From positions 1-64,000 of the forward strand of contig JADZDM010000017.1 of assembly GCA_020851035.1 (NCBI GenBank): 64,000 nt of DNA. The letters are read 5' to 3'. The notes below the pieces were generated by a model. That model was not told the origin of the DNA, made no database searches, and was given only the letters and a program-made list of their open reading frames with translations. Position numbers and translations under genes: made by a program. This document shows, piece by piece, positions 59,253 through 64,000 of this stretch. Within the stretch, counting starts at the first letter, position 1, and each line of letters begins with the position of its first letter. This DNA is from Gemmatimonadaceae bacterium (lineage in GTDB: Bacteria > Gemmatimonadota > Gemmatimonadetes > Gemmatimonadales > Gemmatimonadaceae).

Positions 59253-59716
59253 GGGAGGATCCTCGCGCGCCAGGCCGGCGGCCAGAGCTGGCACGCCTCC
59301 ACGCGTCCAAAGAGTTGAAAGCGCCGCTTCGCGAACGCCTTGTATGCCGCATCGCGCAGCCAGCGCGGCACGACGTGGCCCAGCACACCGAGGACCCACC
59401 ACGGCCCGCCCAGCAGCCGCAGCACCGACAGCGCCGCATCCGAGTGGACCTGCACCGACGCGCCGCGCGAGCCGGACGCAGGCAGGTAGAGCACCGTCGA
59501 GTCCACGCCGGTGAGCATCGCGGCGAACGGCGACAGCAGCGAGCGCGCCGTCTCCCCCGCCAGCGCCGCCGCGCGGATGCGGCCGTCGCGGTCATGCTCC
59601 ATCGTGAAGCGCACTGCGCGATCGCAGAAGCCGCACTCGCCGTCGAAGAAGAGGATCGGCGACGTCGAGTCCGCCGCCGTCGTGAGGCCCGGGACCACGG
59701 CCGACACCGCGCTCAC
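59249..59716 (-). CDS. DCC-family (DUF393) thiol-disulfide protein
   Basis: 155 residues from a GTG at 59716 (GTGA overlap with the previous stop). The DCC signature ILFFDGECGFCDRAVRF carries the CxxC-like pair. It is followed by AAALAGETARSLL, DSTVLYLPASGSRGASVQVHSDAALSVLRLLGGPWW and RWLRDAAYKAFAKRRFQLFG, all typical. The family is of uncertain redox role. Overlaps both neighbours by 4 bp. Confidence 0.9.
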   Translation of the reverse strand: MSAVSAVVPGLTTAADSTSPILFFDGECGFCDRAVRFTMEHDRDGRIRAAALAGETARSLLSPFAAMLTGVDSTVLYLPASGSRGASVQVHSDAALSVLRLLGGPWWVLGVLGHVVPRWLRDAAYKAFAKRRFQLFGRVEACQLWPPAWRARILP

Positions 59717-60243
59717 CACCCCATCCGTGAACGGAGCGACGTGATGTGCGCCACATGATGGCGCCCGTGCCAGTGGTACCGCAGCAGCGACAGTTCCACC
59801 GTCTGGGCGCCGAGTTCGGGGTGCACGAAGGTGCGTGCGAGCATCGAGGCATCCAGGCCGCGCAGGCACGCCACCCAGCGCGCGTGCAGCGCGTCGATCA
59901 GCGAGAGGCTCGTCGCCACCGGCACCGTCGAAACATCCGGCAGCAGCGCCCACGCGCCCTCGTCGTAGGGGCGGATCGTCGGGCCCTCTTCCGTGAAGGC
60001 GAACTTCACGCGCACGTAGGCGTGCATGTGGCTGTCGGCCACGTGGTGCACCACCTGTCGCACGCTCCAGCCGCCATCGCGGTACGGCGTCGCGAGCTGG
60101 GCCTCCGACAGCCCGTCCACCGCCGCGCGCATCGCCGACGGCAGTGCCGCGATCCCCTCGATCGACTCGGCGATAATCGACGCGGTGATGGTCGCCGGGA
60201 TCTCGAACCGGCCGACGGGATACTGCAGTGACGTCTCGCGCAT
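59713..60243 (-). CDS. DinB-fold putative bacillithiol transferase (YfiT/BstA-like)
   Basis: 176 residues from the ATG at 60243. The DinB_2 metal site is visible: GGWSVRQVVHHVADSHMHAYVRVKFA (His ligands), ALHARWVACLRGLD and YHWHGRHHVAHI (last His). YfiT/BstA proteins conjugate bacillithiol to electrophiles; whether this organism makes bacillithiol cannot be seen here. 13 bp after another DinB-type gene. Confidence 0.88.
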   Translation of the reverse strand: MRETSLQYPVGRFEIPATITASIIAESIEGIAALPSAMRAAVDGLSEAQLATPYRDGGWSVRQVVHHVADSHMHAYVRVKFAFTEEGPTIRPYDEGAWALLPDVSTVPVATSLSLIDALHARWVACLRGLDASMLARTFVHPELGAQTVELSLLRYHWHGRHHVAHITSLRSRMGW

Positions 60244-60256
60244 GCAGGCGGGCGGG

Positions 60257-60802
60257 TCAGGCGTTGGCGAAGTGGGCGGCGATCTCACGAAGCTGCGCGG
60301 CGTGCCGCAGCTCGTGGCCGCCGATGGTGTACACCCACTCGTAGAGATCGAGGTCGCCGAAGACGGGATGCGGGTGTGACACCGTGGAGAGTGCGAGCCC
60401 GTCCGCCTGGCGCAGCTGCGAGAGGAGCGAGCGGCGGTGCTCCAGCAGGGCGGCGCGCGCCTCGACGGCGGAGACTTCTCCGGTGGGCTGCACCCGGTCC
60501 GGCGCCATGATGCGGCTGCTGCGATCGGGCAGCCGCCGGAACCGTTCCACGTTCACGGGCACCATCTCCGGCCCCTCCATGGGCACCGCGGCCATCCCCC
60601 GCAACTCGGCGGCCTTGAGTTCCGTCAGCCGGGTCACGCCCTTCTCCACCCGGCAGAGATGCTCCAGCACCTCGGCCGCCGACCACGCGTCCTCCGATGG
60701 CCGCGCCTCCTGCAGCCCGGGCGGGATGGTGTCCAACGCCGCCAGCAGGTCGAGCCGCGCCCGGTCGGCATGCTCGATCACGGCCTCGAGTCGGGGATGC
60801 AC
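60257..60802 (-). CDS. DinB-superfamily protein
   Basis: 181 residues from a GTG at 60802, chosen because GGGAGG lies 11 bases upstream. Four-helix DinB pattern: WSAAEVLEHLCRVEKGVTRL (first His) and a late YEWVYTIGGHELRHAAQLREI (HxxxH). A second, diverged DinB gene in tandem with the YfiT-like gene, so a likely pair of metal-dependent transferases or hydrolases. Divergent from hrpB. Confidence 0.82.
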   Translation of the reverse strand: MHPRLEAVIEHADRARLDLLAALDTIPPGLQEARPSEDAWSAAEVLEHLCRVEKGVTRLTELKAAELRGMAAVPMEGPEMVPVNVERFRRLPDRSSRIMAPDRVQPTGEVSAVEARAALLEHRRSLLSQLRQADGLALSTVSHPHPVFGDLDLYEWVYTIGGHELRHAAQLREIAAHFANA

Positions 60803-60891
60803 GCGAAACACTCCTCCCGGCCTTGCCGGAGCCCTGCGGGGTCGATCCCAGCCTGGAACGTGGGGTGCCACCACCCGATAAAGTTAGCGCC

Positions 60892-63441
60892 GTGACCACG
60901 CCCACCGACCCTCGCGCCCCGGCTGCCACCTCGCTGCCGGTGCTCGCGGTGCTGCCGGAGCTGCTGGCCGCACTCGATGCCGGCACGGCGGCCGTCCTGG
61001 TGGCCCCACCAGGCGCGGGCAAGACGACCTGCGTGCCACCGGCCCTGCTCACCGTGCCATGGCTCGGCCGACACCGCGTGCTGCTCCTGGAGCCTCGACG
61101 GCTGGCGGCCCGTGCCGCCGCGAGCCGGATGGCGGCCCTGCGTGGCGAGACCGTGGGGCAGGTCGTGGGCTGGCGCATGCGCGGTGACACGCGTACGAGC
61201 GCTGCCACCCGCATCGAGGTCGTCACCGAAGGGGTGCTGACGCGGATGCTGCTGGACGACCCCACGCTCGACGGGGTGGGCGCAGTCTGCTTCGACGAGT
61301 TCCACGAGCGCTCGATCCATGGCGACACGGGACTGGCTCTCGCGCTGCACACGCAGGCGCTGCTCCGCCCCGACCTCCGGCTGCTCGTGATGTCGGCCAC
61401 GATCGACGGCGCCCGCGTGGCCGCGATGCTGGGCGATGCCCCGGTGATCACGAGCAGTGGTCGCGCCTTTCCCGTCACCACGGCGTTCCATCCGCCGCGC
61501 CCGGGTCAACGCATGGAGGAGGCCGCCGCCAGCGCGGTGCGCGAGGCGCTGCAGGGGCACGACGGCGACGTGCTGGTGTTCCTGCCTGGGGCCCGCGAGA
61601 TCCGGCGCGTGGCCTCGCTGCTGGACGCCGGCGTGGCCGACGGGGTGGATGTGCGTCCGCTGTTCGGCGCGATGGAGACGCGTGAGCAGGACGCCGCGAT
61701 CGCCCCCTCGCCGCCCGGCCGGCGCAAGGTGGTGATCGCCAGTGCCATTGCCGAGACCTCTCTCACCATCGAGGGCGTGCGCGTGGTGGTCGATGCGGGA
61801 TGGTCACGCGTCCCCCGCTATTCGGCGCGCACGGGCATGACGCGGCTCGAGACGGTGCGGGTGTCGCGCGCGAGCGCCGACCAGCGCCGCGGGCGCGCAG
61901 GCCGCGTTGCGCCGGGGCACTGCATCCGCTGCTGGCACGAATACGATGACGCGGGGCTCCGCGCGCACGGTGCGGCCGAGGTCCTCGATGCGGACCTGGC
62001 ACCGCTGGCGCTGGACCTGGCCGGGGCAGGCGTGCGCGACCCGCACGAGTTGCGCTGGCTCGACACGCCGCCCGCGCCGGCGTTTGCCGAGGCGCGGGCG
62101 CTGCTGGCGGAACTGGGCGCGCTCGACGCGGAGGGCCGGCTCACCGCGCACGGCGCAGCGATGTCGGCCACGGGGGTGCATCCGCGCCTGGCGCACCTGT
62201 TGCTGATGGCACGCGAGCGAGGGTCGCTGGCGCTGGCCTGCGACCTGGCCGCCGTGCTCGAGGAGCGTGACCCGATTCGTGCGGCCGACATGCGGCTGGT
62301 GGACCCGGACCTGGGGTTGCGCATCGATGCGGTGCGCAACGGACGGCGCGCGCTGCCGGCGGGGCTGCACCTGGACGAGGCGGCGCTGGCGCGCTGCCGT
62401 GAGACGGCACGCACGTTGCGCGACCGGATGGATGTGCGCCGGAACGACGAGCGCGGCGTCGATGCGCCACTGGAGCTGGGGGCGCTCGTCGCGCTGGCGT
62501 ATCCGGACCGTGTCGCCCGTCGCCGCGACGGCGCTGGTGCGCGGTACCTGCTGCGCAACGGCTCGGGTGCATTCGTGCGTGACCAGGGCTCGGTGCTGGC
62601 GCGTGAGGAGTGGATCGCCTGCGCCGGCCTGGATGACGCGGGGCGGGATGCGACGGTGCAACTCGCGGCGCCGCTGGACCTCGCGACGCTGCGGGCGCTC
62701 CATGCCGGCCAGGTCGCGCGTGTGCGGCGAGTGGTGGCCGAACCCGCCACGGGTCGTGTGCGCGGCACGGTCACGGAATCGCTGGGCGCGATCGTGCTGG
62801 TGGAGCGTGTTGCCGAGGACATCAGCGATGCCGAGCGTGGCGATGCGCTGTGCGCGCTGGTGCGCGAGGGGTGGCCGGCGGCGCTGCCCTGGACCGACGC
62901 GGCGATCCGGGTCCGGGAGCGGCTGGCGTTCCTGCACGCGCATGATGCGCGCTGGCCGGACGTGAGTGACGCGGCGCTGCTGGCGGCGCTCGACGGCTGG
63001 CTGGTGCCGGTGCTGCGGACGGTGCGGTCACTGGACGACCTGCGGCGAGCCGACCTTGGCGCGTTGCTGCTGGACGGGGTGGACTGGTCGTTGCGTGCGA
63101 CGATGGACCGGCTCGCACCGACGCATGTCACGGTGCCGAGCGGGTCGCGGATTCCGGTGGACTACGGCGACGCGGCGGCGCCGGTGCTGGCCGTGCGGCT
63201 GCAGGAGTTGTTCGGCGCGCGTGAGACGCCGGCGGTGCTGGACGGTCGGGTGCCGCTGGTGGTGCACCTGCTGTCTCCGGCGCATCGCCCGGTGCAGGTC
63301 ACGCGCGATTTGCCGGGGTTCTGGCGGACGAGTTACGCCGACGTGCGCAAGGACCTGCGCGGCCGATATCCGCGGCACTCGTGGCCGGAGGATCCGGCGA
63401 CCGCGGTCCCGACGCACCGTGCAAAGCCGCGCGGGACATGA
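60892..63441 (+). CDS. hrpB: HrpB-type ATP-dependent DExH helicase
   Basis: 849 residues from a GTG at 60892; no clear Shine-Dalgarno, and the frame is open upstream across the divergent gene. Motif I is APPGAGKTT (about 39-47), motif II DEFHERSI (135-142), motif III MSATIDG, motif VI QRRGRAGR (331-338). The C-terminal half carries the HrpB-specific domain with TVPSGSRIPVDYG, LFGARETP and the ending PGFWRTSYADVRKDLRGRYPRHSWPEDP, diagnostic of the family. HrpB is a DEAH/RHA-type RNA helicase of poorly known role. Confidence 0.95.
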   Translation: MTTPTDPRAPAATSLPVLAVLPELLAALDAGTAAVLVAPPGAGKTTCVPPALLTVPWLGRHRVLLLEPRRLAARAAASRMAALRGETVGQVVGWRMRGDTRTSAATRIEVVTEGVLTRMLLDDPTLDGVGAVCFDEFHERSIHGDTGLALALHTQALLRPDLRLLVMSATIDGARVAAMLGDAPVITSSGRAFPVTTAFHPPRPGQRMEEAAASAVREALQGHDGDVLVFLPGAREIRRVASLLDAGVADGVDVRPLFGAMETREQDAAIAPSPPGRRKVVIASAIAETSLTIEGVRVVVDAGWSRVPRYSARTGMTRLETVRVSRASADQRRGRAGRVAPGHCIRCWHEYDDAGLRAHGAAEVLDADLAPLALDLAGAGVRDPHELRWLDTPPAPAFAEARALLAELGALDAEGRLTAHGAAMSATGVHPRLAHLLLMARERGSLALACDLAAVLEERDPIRAADMRLVDPDLGLRIDAVRNGRRALPAGLHLDEAALARCRETARTLRDRMDVRRNDERGVDAPLELGALVALAYPDRVARRRDGAGARYLLRNGSGAFVRDQGSVLAREEWIACAGLDDAGRDATVQLAAPLDLATLRALHAGQVARVRRVVAEPATGRVRGTVTESLGAIVLVERVAEDISDAERGDALCALVREGWPAALPWTDAAIRVRERLAFLHAHDARWPDVSDAALLAALDGWLVPVLRTVRSLDDLRRADLGALLLDGVDWSLRATMDRLAPTHVTVPSGSRIPVDYGDAAAPVLAVRLQELFGARETPAVLDGRVPLVVHLLSPAHRPVQVTRDLPGFWRTSYADVRKDLRGRYPRHSWPEDPATAVPTHRAKPRGT

Positions 63442-63487
63442 CGGGGCTGCGCCGACGGTGTGCGACCACGCGGTGCGCCGCGGGTGG

Positions 63488-64000
63488 CTATCGGGCTGGC
63501 AGTCCGAGCTGGGTGCGGACGTAGCGCTGGATGCGGCGCTCGATCTCGCCGCGGGTGCTGCAGGTGACGTCGCTGCCGCTGGTGCTAGTGGCGCGACCGA
63601 CGCCCGAGACGTTGGTGGTGAGTTCGGCGCCGCTGCCGGCGGCGGCGATGGTGCTTTCCACGGTGAGGCGGATTTCGTAGGTCTCCGCCTTCTCGCCCGT
63701 GAGGTCGCTGCCGCAGTCGAGCGCGGTGCGGAGCTGGAGCCCGTTGAGTGAGCGTCGCGCCTTGAGTGATTCGTTGCCGAGCCGGAACGAGGCCTCGTCC
63801 TTGTAGGTGAGGGGGATGCCGAGCGATGCGTAGGCGGCGGCGAGGTGGGGCCAGATCGCGTCGCGGGTGGCGGGCAGGGCGATGGTCTGGGCATTGCCGC
63901 CGACGACGAGCGTCATGCCGGGCATGCCCGTGTTGCCGCCGCCGCTCTGGACCGAAACCGGCACCGGCGCAGGCGTGGAGCCGGCGGGTGTGGCGCCGGT
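63488..64000 (-). CDS. Probable exported hypothetical protein, 5' end cut by window
   Basis: 171 C-terminal residues are visible; the frame is open to the window edge, starting in a Pro/Thr/Gly-rich linker (TGATPAGSTPAPVPVSVQSGGG) typical of secreted or lipoproteins. The folded part includes TLVVGGNAQTIALPATRDAIWPHLAAAYASLGIPLTYKD and ends in CSTRGEIERRIQRYVRTQLGLPAR. Two Cys residues may pair. Family not recognised. Confidence 0.65.
   Translation of the reverse strand, partial: TGATPAGSTPAPVPVSVQSGGGNTGMPGMTLVVGGNAQTIALPATRDAIWPHLAAAYASLGIPLTYKDEASFRLGNESLKARRSLNGLQLRTALDCGSDLTGEKAETYEIRLTVESTIAAAGSGAELTTNVSGVGRATSTSGSDVTCSTRGEIERRIQRYVRTQLGLPAR

Overview
This is a GC-rich bacterial chromosome segment. 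I infer the phylum Gemmatimonadota or a close relative. The grounds are the very high GC, the many secreted beta-propeller and BNR proteins, lipoproteins paired with outer-membrane proteins, an EF-P with an Asn loop tip, and secreted repeat proteins ending in a dockerin-like motif. No 16S gene or taxonomic marker is present, so this remains an inference. Gram-negative architecture is clear: signal peptides, lipoboxes, a TolC-type tripartite pump and outer-membrane barrels.

Layout. 0-7.1 kb (minus strand): two giant Cys-paired repeat proteins. The complete one ends in a dockerin-like calcium motif and is followed 4 bp later by a small lipoprotein that may be cohesin-like. 7.5-10.1 kb (plus): a barrel protein overlapping a membrane glycosyltransferase, probably an exopolysaccharide synthase and its outer-membrane partner. 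10.1-18.1 kb: a DUF952-cupin fusion, then on the minus strand a BNR propeller protein, an amidohydrolase, a DJ-1/PfpI protein and a DUF1566 protein. This block is bracketed by two clusters of four REP-like repeats. 18.2-22.9 kb: an unusually long single-chain pyruvate:ferredoxin/flavodoxin oxidoreductase. 23.0-25.4 kb (minus): a Phd/VapC toxin-antitoxin pair, then a YqeK-type HD hydrolase translationally coupled to a class A beta-lactamase.

25.65-38.9 kb looks like a genomic island. It lies between an intact tRNA-Gly gene and a 3' tRNA-Gly fragment in the same orientation, which share a 32-bp identical direct repeat. Much of it has visibly lower GC, and it carries poorly characterised genes and gene remnants. 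These include an SGNH hydrolase / cytosolic subtilase / small inhibitor-like protein operon, surface proteins, a helicase N-terminal stub, and a 5'-nucleotidase with a histone-like tail. I saw no integrase.

38.87-39.82 kb is a minus-strand operon of eight tRNA genes with its own promoter, preceded by EF-P. 40.6-44.8 kb carries the tesA / ybbA-ybbP arrangement known from E. coli. 45.1-49.8 kb (minus) holds a barrel/lipoprotein pair and the Tex RNA-binding protein. 50.1-54.9 kb (minus) is a complete tetR-tolC-emrA-emrB efflux operon whose promoter spacer contains a palindromic operator. Two related MITE-like elements flank the 45-50 kb block. 55-64 kb is ordinary: small secreted proteins, a phosphodiesterase plus a lipid glycosyltransferase, a DinB/DCC/histidine-phosphatase operon, the HrpB helicase, and a truncated secreted protein at the edge.

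The best candidates for something undescribed are the island operon, the repeat-protein/lipoprotein pair, and the two families of non-coding repeats.
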